A program made the translations under genes and the position numbers. 64,000 bases of DNA, taken from positions 310,001 to 374,000 of the forward strand of contig JAHLTZ010000014.1 in assembly GCA_025786725.1 (NCBI GenBank), written 5' to 3'. The notes beneath the pieces are model-generated. The model saw nothing but the letters and a program-made list of their open reading frames with translations. It did no database searches and was not told where the DNA came from. Positions 25,425 to 34,960 of the stretch are shown here, in pieces (the first letter of the stretch is position 1; each line of letters begins with the position of its first letter). Origin of the DNA: Syncephalis fuscata (lineage: Eukaryota > Zoopagomycota > Zoopagomycetes > Zoopagales > Piptocephalidaceae).

Positions 25425-25911
25425 CTATCAAATCATTGCATTTTGAATTTATCTATGCTTCATTGATTGATGGTGCCTCTGGTCATTTTGCACAAATGAT
25501 CAAGTTAGTAAGACGATCGATACGCATAAGAGTTTGTACAAAGACAAGCTGGAAAAAAACTAGACGGCTACTCAAAAAATTACGCAAACAGTTTGATCTA
25601 CACGCTAAATAGGAACTTCGTTTGTATAAAATATACCGATGAATCGTATTGTGTCAAAAAATCTATTAATGCCACGGAAACAAAAATATGCCAAAAACTG
25701 CTGACATTCTGCTATTGAAATGGCACTCAAATGGAAGCCCAATCGATTTATTTTGTTTGCCAAAGAAGTTGACAAGATGACAAAGGAGTGCAATGTCATT
25801 GTCAGCAGTTTCTCGTCCTCATTTAGATAACCCAGCCACTATATCTTCAGTGCTGCTACGATTGGATCGACGGCCTTTGTTGTAGTTAGTGCAATGTTAT
25901 TTAATATTTAG
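25425..25911 (+). pseudogene. Decayed copy of the Cys-rich GPI-type gene
   Basis: Fragments align in order with the intact gene upstream: TTCTATCAAATCAT (also at 24186), GCACAAATGATCAAGTTA (GCACGAATGATCAAGTTA in the intact gene), TACAAAGACAAGCTGGA, then a last block encoding a tail almost identical to the parent (GGATCGACGGCCTTTGTTGT, ending ATGTTATTTAATATTTAG). Between them are a stop (AAAAACTAGACG against AAAAACCAGACG), deletions and frame breaks. It is a tandem duplicate that has lost function. Confidence 0.88.
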
Positions 25912-26089
25912 CTTTTTAATAAGTTAAACTGCTGTGTTCTATTTTTGATATGACTGCTATCGAAGATATTACCCAGTATAAAATGTATACTCAGTTTTAC
26001 TATTTCGTTTGTTTCTATTTCTATTAAAAACATATCTATAAACTATGGTTCCAAATGTCTTTTTTAATTCGTTCTGCTGTGCTCATTAT

Positions 26090-27700
26090 TTACAAATAGT
26101 ATGTTTTATGGTATATCGGTGTTACCATTGTATATTCAAATAAACATTGTAGTTCGAAATCACTAGATATGCGCATACTAATATCTGTACGTTTGTTGCA
26201 TGCAATTGGCCAATTCAAGTTAGTTTTGATAGCATCAACGATTGAGCGAATATTTATTATTAGAAATGCTATTGTGGTCATATCAAAAGCAATAGTATTT
26301 TTAGACAAGTTGTTTGTAAGTTAAACAAGCTATTCATTCATGTAACTATAATGTGGTGTTAAATCGAATGCATGAAATCCATCAGTGTAACTTTATTGTT
26401 AAGAAACTATAGCTGGTTTATGCAAAACAGTGTACATCTGTAAAAAGTGCAAATCTAGTGCACTAGTCTTGCTGTTGTATCGACGTTAGGAAGTGTCTGA
26501 ATGCACGCAGATACTAGGATTGAGTTTGTTGGCGAAAACAGCACAAAGACATAGCAGTAATTAGCATGTTGTTGTAGAACCAATAGATTTAGTTTGCATC
26601 GTATAAGCGAGTTGTGTAATAATACAGTACGCATTAATGGATGGATTTTACTACATATTTACTGGATGATAATACTATCGCGTCATCTATCTAATTGTCA
26701 GGCCAATTAAAGCAAAATTATGTTACATGCTATCACATCATCGATATGTTGGTATAAGTATGATTTGAGCCATCATGTGAGCATGTTGTTGCTGACTCGC
26801 ATTGCACGTTAATGATATAAAATATACAAAACAGTATATTGGTATTTCTGCATAATTATATGTTTAAATAGACTATAAATGTACACAGCTAACAGTGGTA
26901 CCAGCATCACACTCTGCTGCCTACCCATTACTACTGCACTCTGTTGTCTGCTCTATTTGCTTGTCTTCATAAATCAATATCAACACGAAGCTTTCTATTG
27001 CCATTGACTGCTCCATCATCATGGCCTTTATGGTCAATACAGCCATTGTGGATACTAAGCCAGTTCTAGCCCTTTGTAGTATGCTATAATTACGATTGAA
27101 ATAACTAGCTATTTATTAACTAACGTTTTATGTAAATCTAACGTTGCTAGCTCATAAGCTGTATTGTATATTAGTTAGTTATGTGATATTTAGTTTGTTA
27201 TGCTTTTAATACCCTGTATTAACAGTTAGCAAGTAACTTGTTAGATTAATCAGCTATGTGCTAAATACATGTTATACATCATTATGTTTAATGATTTCTA
27301 CCAACAAGTCGTAAATGCAATTGTATATTAATTAAACATGCATTAATTACAAGCTATAGACCATGTATGTTTAATAATTTGTATAATAGTTGGTAAGTGG
27401 CATTGTATATCAACCAACTATCCACTAAACATATACCATGTAGTTCATGCGCTTAATAACAATATAAGAGGCTGTAAGTGGTATTGCATGCTACGGTTCA
27501 TACGTTAATTATGTAAAATACGCTGTACATATTTATAAATACAGTCTAATAGAGTCTCCTAAGACATTGCCAATGCTAATGTGATTGGACTGCTACTTTG
27601 ATATATTTTATGTATACGTTTAGCAGCAAGCAAGACCATTTGGCAATTGCCGCTTATTCTGTTTACATATCAAGTTCTACTCAATGCTCCAATTTATTCA
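26090..27700 (+). repeat. Dispersed element family 1, copy B (decayed micro-exon gene cassette)
   Basis: It aligns by eye with copy C over most of its length. Shared blocks include CTTGCTGTTGTATCGACGTT (26466 on), the pre-ATG block AAATCAATATCAACA, a 94-nt first exon, GTAAGT-type units with donors near 27229, 27311, 27393 and 27474 (81-82 bp apart), and the 3' block AAGACCATTTGGCAATTGCC then ACATATCAAGTTCT (27625-27675). The left boundary is approximate. Confidence 0.72.
26985..27089 (+). pseudogene. Small secreted peptide, family 1 member B, start codon lost (ATG to ACG)
   Basis: The first exon is exactly 94 nt (26985-27078), as in copies A and C, and encodes a related signal peptide (KLSIAIDCSIIMAFMVNTAI). 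The start codon reads ACG. Downstream, microexon-like triplets CTC, TTA, GTC, TTG and GCT sit at the expected places. Two of the five have a ruined signal: donor ATAAGC after CTC, and acceptor AA before GTC. A terminal acceptor (AATACAG) and TCTAA follow. Loss of the start codon and splice sites makes it a probable pseudogene. A near-cognate start cannot be excluded. Confidence 0.7.
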
Positions 27701-27865
27701 TTTTTAATTAATAATACCGTTATATTACCAACGAATATGTGTTTAATTGCCTATTAAGCTATACAAACTTGTAGTAATAAACATATGATTTTATTTAATT
27801 TAGGTAATCAAATTATTAGTACGACTAGATAAACATAAAGTTATTACTGTTTTTATTATATTCGT

Positions 27866-29502
27866 TCACTCTCTCTCTTCTGCAATTAATTCCTGCATAA
27901 GTGTATCGATCGTGTCTCGATAAATCTATCAATCCATGTAAATTATCGTGTAAATAAATCATTTTTATACTATATATTACCTGAGTCTGAGTCTTTTTGG
28001 TAGTATGTACATTCTTTGCCCGGTAAGACCGGCGTCGTCGCTTATAATCTCGCTCTTCTACCATCTTTTGCAAAAATGACTGTTCTGACGAATTGTGCGA
28101 CTCTACTAAATCATTAATATTGCTGTATTCATTCTTAATCATACTTACCAGTAGTTGGTTTGTTTTCAGCAACAGTTATTAGATGACAGCAGACGTGTCA
28201 TGCATATCTTGCAACTGTCGAGCTATTGCTACAGTTCGGTTATAATCGTAACACGAGTTTCACTTTGCTGCTGTGATTGCATATGATTTTGCCTAACACC
28301 TAAATAAACATTTAATTCAGTTCAACATATGTAATATGGATACAATTACCGGTGCAACTGGATAGTAATGATCTATACAAACTGTATTGCTACTTGGTGT
28401 ATCAAGCAACTCGATTCCTTTTAAATCATCTGAAGTAGTGTTATTTAATTGAACTGTATATTATTCATTAGCTATAGTCAAATAGTTGCTATTATAAATT
28501 ACCTGTTGTGCTTTGTCTTCTGACGCTTTAATATTTGATAACAACAAATGCATAAAATCCCATAGCTCATAAACTATGCTACATGTTTCTAGAAACAATC
28601 AGTATATTATTGGATAACATATATATATCCCACGTACCTGAATGAAGGGTTGATTCCAAATAATTGTCAACTTGAGTTGCATTACAACCTTCATAGTTTA
28701 TCATTCGATCTAATTGGCAAGCTAGATTCATTGCATCTTGAGGTTTTAGCTGTATTTGTGGTGTAAACATTAGCCATCGATTAAGTAACCAGCCACGAAT
28801 TAATCCAGATGGAATAGCACATCTAGGAATTCTATTACAACAATTATAAATTACTCATACTACACATCAATATAAATCTTACGCAGAGAAGTATTCATCA
28901 GATAGTTTTCTATCTAAATTGACATTTTGATTCTGTGGTGACATTTGACTAAAGGCTATGTCAGTCATTATTACACAAACATGCACTTTGCTATTCTAGT
29001 GGCTTACTCAAGTAAAATGCTCATTCTTGTAGTCCCATCAGCCGCTACTAATGCATTGCCTATACCAATAATCAGCACATCCAAGTATAAACATTATCTT
29101 TTCTATTTACCTTTACGTAGAATTGTAACAACTTTTGGTGCAGTCTTATAAAACCATCTATTACTTGTGGACTAAACATTTGTTAATCGATTCAGGCTTT
29201 ATTTACATAAACGCCCACCTCTTGTTCAACTTTATGACAGCCCAGTTGCTTTTGCTCACACTCCCAGCAATGTCGGCTGAATATGGTCCGTGGCACTAAA
29301 TGGCCAGGATTAAAGGGACAGAAGAGCTTACCAGTCTAGTTACGACATGAATAAACTATACTATACAACAATATTAACTACTTGCCTGAGCTCGCGTTCT
29401 TTTCAAAGCCTCTTTATCGAATGTTTGTGTGTTCTGCTTTAGTTGCGATTGAGCTTGTTGAATGAATGCTTCAAGCTGCTTTAGTTGCGTGTTAACCTCC
29501 AT
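27866..29502 (-). CDS. SNRNP48: U11-48K (SNRNP48), U11/U12 di-snRNP zinc-finger protein, minor spliceosome
   Basis: The ATG at 29502 gives MEVNTQLKQLEAFIQQAQSQ. Exon 2 carries a CHHC zinc finger, FCPFNPGHLVPRTIFSRHCW followed by EC, with the spacing C-x5-H-x9-H-x3-C found in U11-48K, where it contacts the U12-type 5' splice site. Near the C-terminus is EERDYKRRRRSYRAKNVHTT then KKTQTQ, nearly identical to the conserved block of animal SNRNP48. The last exon (IYRDTIDTLMQELIAEERE) ends at 27866. Intron 1 has a GC donor (GCAAGT, 29385). This is the strongest marker of a minor spliceosome in the window. The internal exon structure was only partly resolved. Confidence 0.9.
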
Positions 29503-29644
29503 AGTCGATACAAATACTAATGCCAGTGTGCTAATACTAATCAAATACAAGTAAAAATAAAAATAAATTAAAACGCGATTCACCATTCGTTTAAAGCCGT
29601 TTTCTTTTGTGTAGTTGCCGCTATTTTAGTCCGCTTTGTTGGCT
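29503..29644. promoter_or_regulatory. Compact divergent promoter between SNRNP48 and the transporter
   Basis: Only 142 bp separate the two ATGs, so both promoters overlap here. A TATTTTTATTTTTAC-like AT block lies at about 29548-29562 on the minus strand. Confidence 0.5.
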
Positions 29645-30946
29645 ATGACCCATCGTCGAGGTACGACGCATCATCGACGGAAGGTCTCCTGGTTCCTTCC
29701 GTTGCCAGCCACACGGACATCTGGTTCTTTCACCTCGCTAACGGCCAGTCTGATCGCCGTGTCCATCTACTGGTGTGTATCAGTTCTGGCCACTCTTATC
29801 AACAAGTGGTTGCTCAGCGCTAGTGAATTCAAATTTCCATTTCCGCATACCATAGCACTACTCCAGCTTATATATGCTATCGTTCTATTAACTGTGCTAA
29901 AACGCTTGCAAATATGGTAAGTTAATTTAAAGAATCAGCATAGCTATGTTTATTGACAGCAATACGCGTATATAGGTCGAGTCCTACGGCACAGTGGAAT
30001 TCAGGCGCAATCACTATGCGGCGCTTATGGCCTCTAGCGGCTACATATGCTCTAATGCTTACGGCAAATAACATGGCACTTAAATATCTTTGTTTGGCGT
30101 CTTATCAGGCAAGTTAGATGTTGAATTTATTTATTTAGTATAATAATACCTATTTGATACAGATGGTCAGATGCGCAAGCGTTGGCTTTGTGCTAGTCTT
30201 TACTCCATTTATATTAAATAGAGAAGCATTGCCATTGAATATAGTAGCAGCAGTGCTTTCAATTCTAAGTGGTAGCATTGTATGGATGTCAGAAACAGTA
30301 TTTACGGGTATAGGACTATTATACGCATTAGTGACGAGTGTTAGTATAGCACTCTATAGTCTATACGCTAGACAAATACTTTATACATTCGATTATCCAG
30401 TTATGTAAGTATAAATAGTATAATAGCATACTATGGTTAATAATTAGCCTTTAAATAATTCAGTTATGTTTATTATCGCTGTATTATTATTGCCGTAATG
30501 CTTATTGCAATGGTCGTTGTGACCTCAGGTGAATTAGTGGGCGTATTTAATACTTACTTTATCGGCTCCCCTGGATTTTGGTTAATTACCGGTATATTGG
30601 CAACACAGGACTTGTAACCGCAATATCGCTACTACTTGTTTTACAAACAACAAATCCCATTATCAGTGCTACAGCATCAATTGTTAAGGTAGTTGTTACT
30701 TTTTTGTAATATAGCAGATAAGTTAATAATTAATATCTATTTAGCTCTTTTTACAAAACTTTTTGGTCGCTTTTCTTTTTGGTAATCCTATTGAATGGAC
30801 GGTAATTTACATTGCATAAATCTAAATTTTTAAGCTAATTTACTTTTATTATGTTTATGTAGCATTATGTCGGGTTTTTAATAGCCATAGGAGGATTTAT
30901 ACTAAGCCTTTATGGACAAAGACATGAAAGGCCTAAATCGGGCTAG
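29645..30946 (+). CDS. Nucleotide-sugar/triose-phosphate transporter family (SLC35C-like), one apparent frameshift
   Basis: The ATG at 29645 starts a basic tail (MTHRRGTTHHRRKVSWF). About nine membrane segments follow, including SIYWCVSVLATLINKWLLS, MVRCASVGFVLVFTPFILNR, ALVTSVSIALYSLYARQIL and LLLVLQTTNPIISATASIVK, before the end IGGFILSLYGQRHERPKSG. The family exchanges nucleotide sugars for nucleoside monophosphates across the Golgi or ER membrane. The N-terminal layout is closest to GDP-fucose-type members, but the substrate is not shown. Near 30599 one G appears to be missing: FWLITGILA reads into a stop, while GNTGLVTAISLLLVL continues in the next frame. It is convergent with the dioxygenase (11 bp between stops). 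Confidence 0.85.
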
Positions 30947-30957
30947 CCAGTCTAGTA

Positions 30958-32424
30958 TTATGGCGCCTGCAACTGATGTGCGCCACAAGTAACACGATAT
31001 CGATCTTGGAATGCATCCAAGTCAACATAGGTGCCTCTTAAGTGGCGGTGCCCAGAATTGGCATCAAAAGCACGTCGGCCGTGGAGTACACGCCTATTGG
31101 CAAATATTGCACATTGTCCTTTTTGTAATGTGTACTCGATTTTCATACCATCTTCCTGTAGAATAGATTCAAAATGATTAAATGCTCGGTAAAAATCTTT
31201 TTGTATATGTTTATCGGCAATTTCTAACATGCCTTGAAATGGTGGTGCGTAATTAACCATAAGTGGTGAGTTTTGTGCCATAAAGCCAAGTGTACGTGCT
31301 GAATTAGACAACGACGACGATGAAGCCGATGTTGGTTCGTCAGTAGCAATAATTGTTGGACGGCGGAATTGTAAATGATGTCCATCGTTTTGATAATGAA
31401 AAGTAACGGGTACTGAGCGTAATATATCAAAATCTGTCGGCGATCGCGCTCGTAGCTCATAAGCAGCACGATAAGCATCGGCAAATACACTTGACCCACC
31501 ATTCACCGAATTAGCTAAACAATGCAACAATTGCAGACCAGGTGGTGACTCGAAATACAGCAAATCCATATGAAGATCAAGATCAACGTCTGTATAGGCA
31601 ATATTCGTCGCTTGTGGCACACTACGTACATCCCAACTACGCCATAGAATGTCTCGCGGATAGGACCAAATTGTTTAGCCACTTTTTCTACTTGTTGTAA
31701 CTCATTCGGTACATCATCAATAAAACATAAACCATATCGAGCTAGTAGGTGTAAGCAGCGACGTAATCCCGCTGCCGTATTATTAATTAAATCGCTATAA
31801 TTAACCCATAGCTGTGTAAAATCTATATTATTTGATCGCCAAAATACTGGTTTTTCAAGTAAATTGGTGACAGTATTCGGATATGACATTGCCGTCATTA
31901 GCGCTGAAAGTGAATAATGGCTCACGTGGTCACCCGATCTATTAATAAGATCATGAGACCATACAACCTGTAATGTATCTTCTGCCGTAAGGCTTATACG
32001 TTTTGGGCGGATATCGGCAGGTATATTGCCGCTCGAGTGCATCTTTTGCCGATGGTCAGTATGGATGCAAATAGGACATGGACAATGGTCGCGTAACCAA
32101 ACGTGGCTGTACTCTACTTCATGGCGACGGCCATCCTTTTGTAAACTAAGCCGTAGTGCATTATTATCATAATCAATACTATCAACTATAATTCTATTAG
32201 CTACTACTGGTGATGAAGTCGTTGCTGTTGAAGGTAATGGCTGTTGTTGTCGTGGTGATTCTTTAATACTAGTGCTAGTACTAGCTTTAATACTACTATT
32301 GCTTGTTGAATAAGAGTAGTATTGCAATTCATTAATAGAACGCGGAAATAAACGCTGACAATGAGTAATTCTTCGACTAGGCCATTTGCCTGTCGCCCAA
32401 AGTAATCAGAGTACGCGAGAACAT
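30958..32424 (-). CDS. Trimethyllysine / gamma-butyrobetaine dioxygenase family, apparent frameshifts
   Basis: The N-terminal DUF971-like domain contains HVWLRDHCPCPICIHTDHRQ, with the zinc-binding cysteines of this family. The Fe(II)/2-oxoglutarate domain has the metal ligands in LHMDLLYFESPPGLQLLHCL (HxD) and the distal His in RAFDANSGHRHLRGTYVDLD. These enzymes act in carnitine synthesis, either in mitochondria (trimethyllysine) or in the cytosol (butyrobetaine). Between FGPIRETFYG and RSWDVRSVPQATNIAYTDV one G is missing near 31642. An ATG at 32424 (MFSRTLITLG) would give a mitochondrial-looking presequence but needs a further shift to join the conserved part, so the start is uncertain. 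Stop at 30958. Confidence 0.87.
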
Positions 32425-32559
32425 AATTCAAAGTGGTAGTCGAGAAGAGTAAGGGAAGACGAGTGTAGCATCGCTATTTCTTTTTATGTAAAAAGCCGTC
32501 AAATGAAACTCATTTCGGTCTTAAATTTATCCGATTGATCAGATTTAATTTATTATAAT

Positions 32560-32900
32560 GACTACTTTTAATAAATATTCACACATTTAAACATTCAAAT
32601 CTATTGAACATGATGATAGATAGTGAGTGACATGAATCATTAAATACTTATCATCATAGATTCATTATCCAGTATGCATATATACTCTATTCATACATAT
32701 CATTCCCATTTTATACATAAACTACTATGTATCATTCTATAATATATTAGACATGTTTTATTATTTTATACTTAATATACTTCACTCGCTTCACTCATTG
32801 TATTATATGCACTATAATCTCAACATCATTTTATATACTTTGTTACCGTACATTTATCATTGTATGTAGCATTCTATACTTGCATAGTCTTTCTGTATCA
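32560..32900 (-). repeat. Dispersed AT-rich repeat family 2, copy 1
   Basis: On the minus strand this reads CATACTGGATAATGAATCTA then TGATGATAAGTATT. It matches the copies at 36.1-36.5 kb and 58.4-58.8 kb. Upstream, CAATGAGTGAAGCGAGTGAA matches CAATGAGTAGACTGAGTGGA at 58.5 kb. No coding capacity was seen. Confidence 0.65.
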
Positions 32901-33504
32901 AAAACTGTTTTTATTTTTGCTCTAGCACTATTATTAATAGATGGCGACTAATCTCGCTCAGCTTGCCCATTAGACTATATTTATTTATTTAATTGATAAA
33001 AGAAATAATATGTATAAAAATATTGGAATACAAGCAATTCACTGAGTGATGCATCACATTATTGCATTATTCAATGTAAATCTTGCAAAACATTTTATAT
33101 GGGATCATTTAATGAATGCTATACTCAAATTGACTTGTGTCAGTGACTAATACAATATCTTTTTACAAGTTTGATATCAATACATCTGCATGATTAACAT
33201 TTGTTAGTCACTAGATGCAAATCAAACAATTGTATACCTAATAGCTTGATTACATACAATTAAAACAAAATCATGCATTTATTACTAAAAGTCTGCATAG
33301 CCGAATAGGCACAACTAAATGCAAGCTTGCTAACAATGTAAAAACATGATTAAAAGCTGAATAGCCCGGGCATTGGTTGGAACTTGATATGTGCATGAAC
33401 TAGGCGGTAGTTGTCAAATGGTCTTGATTATTGTCGAATGCATACCTAAAGTATATAGAACTAGTAGTCCAACTATACCATCAATGCTAATGTTTTGAGA
33501 ATTG

Positions 33505-34260
33505 TGGTTATTCTATGTTTATAAATATGTACAACGTATAATATATGATTAGTGCATAAATAAAAAATATACAAAGCCACTTACAAGCTATTAATGTCAG
33601 ATTATTAAATAAAGTATATAGCACGTGTTTAGTATATATTTAGTTGATATACAGCATCACTTACATTCTATTAATACAAGTCATTGAACATAAAAAATGC
33701 ATGAAATACGTTTAATACGTAGTTAATTGGTATACAACGTTACTTACCGCCTAGTGATGCAGATTATTAAAAATACAAAAAGCATGGTATATGTTTAATA
33801 CGTAGCTAATTTATAAACGATACTACTTACCAGCTATTAGTGTCAGATTATTGAACACATAAAGTGTATGGCGTGTAATTAGCAAATATTTGATTAATAT
33901 ACAATACTATTTACCACCTATTAACATCAAGTTATTGAACATACAAAGCGTATGGTATATGTTTAGTGCATAGTTAATTGATATACAACGCCACTTACGA
34001 CCTATTAATACAGGTTATCAAACGCATAAAGTGTATGGCATATGTTTAATAAATAGCTGGCCAATATACAATGCCACTTACCAACCATTGGTGTCAGCTT
34101 ATTAGACACACATAGCGTATGGCATATGCTTAGTAAATAGTCAATTAGTATATAATGTCACTTACAGCCTATCAATGCAGACTATTAAGCATACAAATGT
34201 ATGGCATATATTTAGTTTACAATTAGTTAATATATAATGCTACTTACGATCTAGTAATGT
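33505..34260 (-). repeat. Tandem array of nine 80-84 bp intron-plus-microexon units
   Basis: Nine donor motifs (GTAAGTG or close variants; CACTTAC-like on the plus strand) start at plus positions 33578, 33658, 33741, 33824, 33908, 33992, 34075, 34159 and 34241, a spacing of 80-84 bp. Each unit in transcript direction has the donor, a conserved middle with CTAAACATATGCCATAC, a branch-like CTGACA or CTGCAT, TTAATAG, and then three variable bases before the next donor. The conserved parts keep 70-90% identity by eye, while the three bases differ in every unit. Confidence 0.88.
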
Positions 34261-34719
34261 CAATTTGGTAATTTAGATGTTATTTAATTAGCTAAGTAAC
34301 TAATAAATTTCATTGTGATCTACCTCCTATTGTTGCAAATCCAGTACATCGGTATTTTTAATATAGTATTTTATTTATTTAATGCTAAACTTACTTTTAG
34401 CTAATGGTGCTGATTTACCCATTACACATTAACAAGCAGTCATTAATTAGCATAGCAATAAACACAAACTTCCAAGACTTACAGACTGGTTACATGCATA
34501 TAACAACATAGTATAAGTGATAGAACAGCGGCCCATATTCACGACTTACCGTCTAATGTCATAATTAGTTAACCATAATGTCAATTGACACATCAATTAA
34601 TATATTTATTCTAACTGCAACATACCACGACGGATTATATTTGGCCTAGCATCCACTATGGCTGTACTGGCTACAAAAGCCACGACGAAGGTGCAGACGA
34701 CGGCAATGGAAAGCTTCAT
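33511..34719 (-). CDS. Predicted 15-exon micro-exon gene for a secreted peptide precursor (family 1 member C)
   Basis: Exon 1 (34719-34626, 94 nt) encodes a signal peptide, MKLSIAVVCTFVVAFVAST, then VDARPNIIRR and the first base of a codon. Thirteen microexons follow: ACG 34552-34550, TCT 34485-34483, CTAAAA 34400-34395, GAG 34326-34324, ATC 34250-34248, GCT 34168-34166, TTG 34084-34082, GTC 34001-33999, GTG 33917-33915, CTG 33833-33831, GCG 33750-33748, AAT 33667-33665 and CTT 33587-33585. Joined in phase they give DVSKRDRFGRAGES, and the terminal exon at 33512 completes a TAA at once. Introns are 64-82 nt with GTAAGT-type donors. The one acceptor that is not AG is GG before TTG. Dibasic RR and KR suggest Kex2-type processing to a short peptide. 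The exon model is inferred; transcripts are needed. Unspliced, the frame stops after 37 residues (34606). Confidence 0.62.
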
Positions 34720-34960
34720 GGTGATATTGATTTGTTAAGAAAACAAATAGAATAAACAAAAGAGTGTTTAGTGTAAAATAGATAGTAGTAGGTATTTGGC
34801 AGAAAATAGAGTGTGGTGGTGATACCGTTAGTTAGTTGTATGTATTGTATGGGCTATTTAAGTCTATGATTATATTGAGGTATCAGTATGCTGTATTGTA
34901 TGCTCGATACCATTGATGTACAGTGTAAACCAATAACAGCACATTCACATGGTGGCTTGA
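34720..34960 (-). promoter_or_regulatory. Conserved promoter block of family 1
   Basis: In transcript direction the three copies share a TTAAATA-like box about 130 nt before the ATG (GACTTAAATAGCCC here), then (C/T)CAAATACCTACTACTATCT and a T-rich tract ending TTAACAAATCAATATCACC just before the ATG. Conservation across decayed copies suggests a once-active promoter and 5' leader. Confidence 0.5.

Noticed and set aside
33505-34260. CRISPR-like array
   Set aside because: The repeat is 80 bp and diverged, the variable part is only 3 nt, the host is eukaryotic, and each unit has splice donor, branch and acceptor signals. An intron array explains it better.
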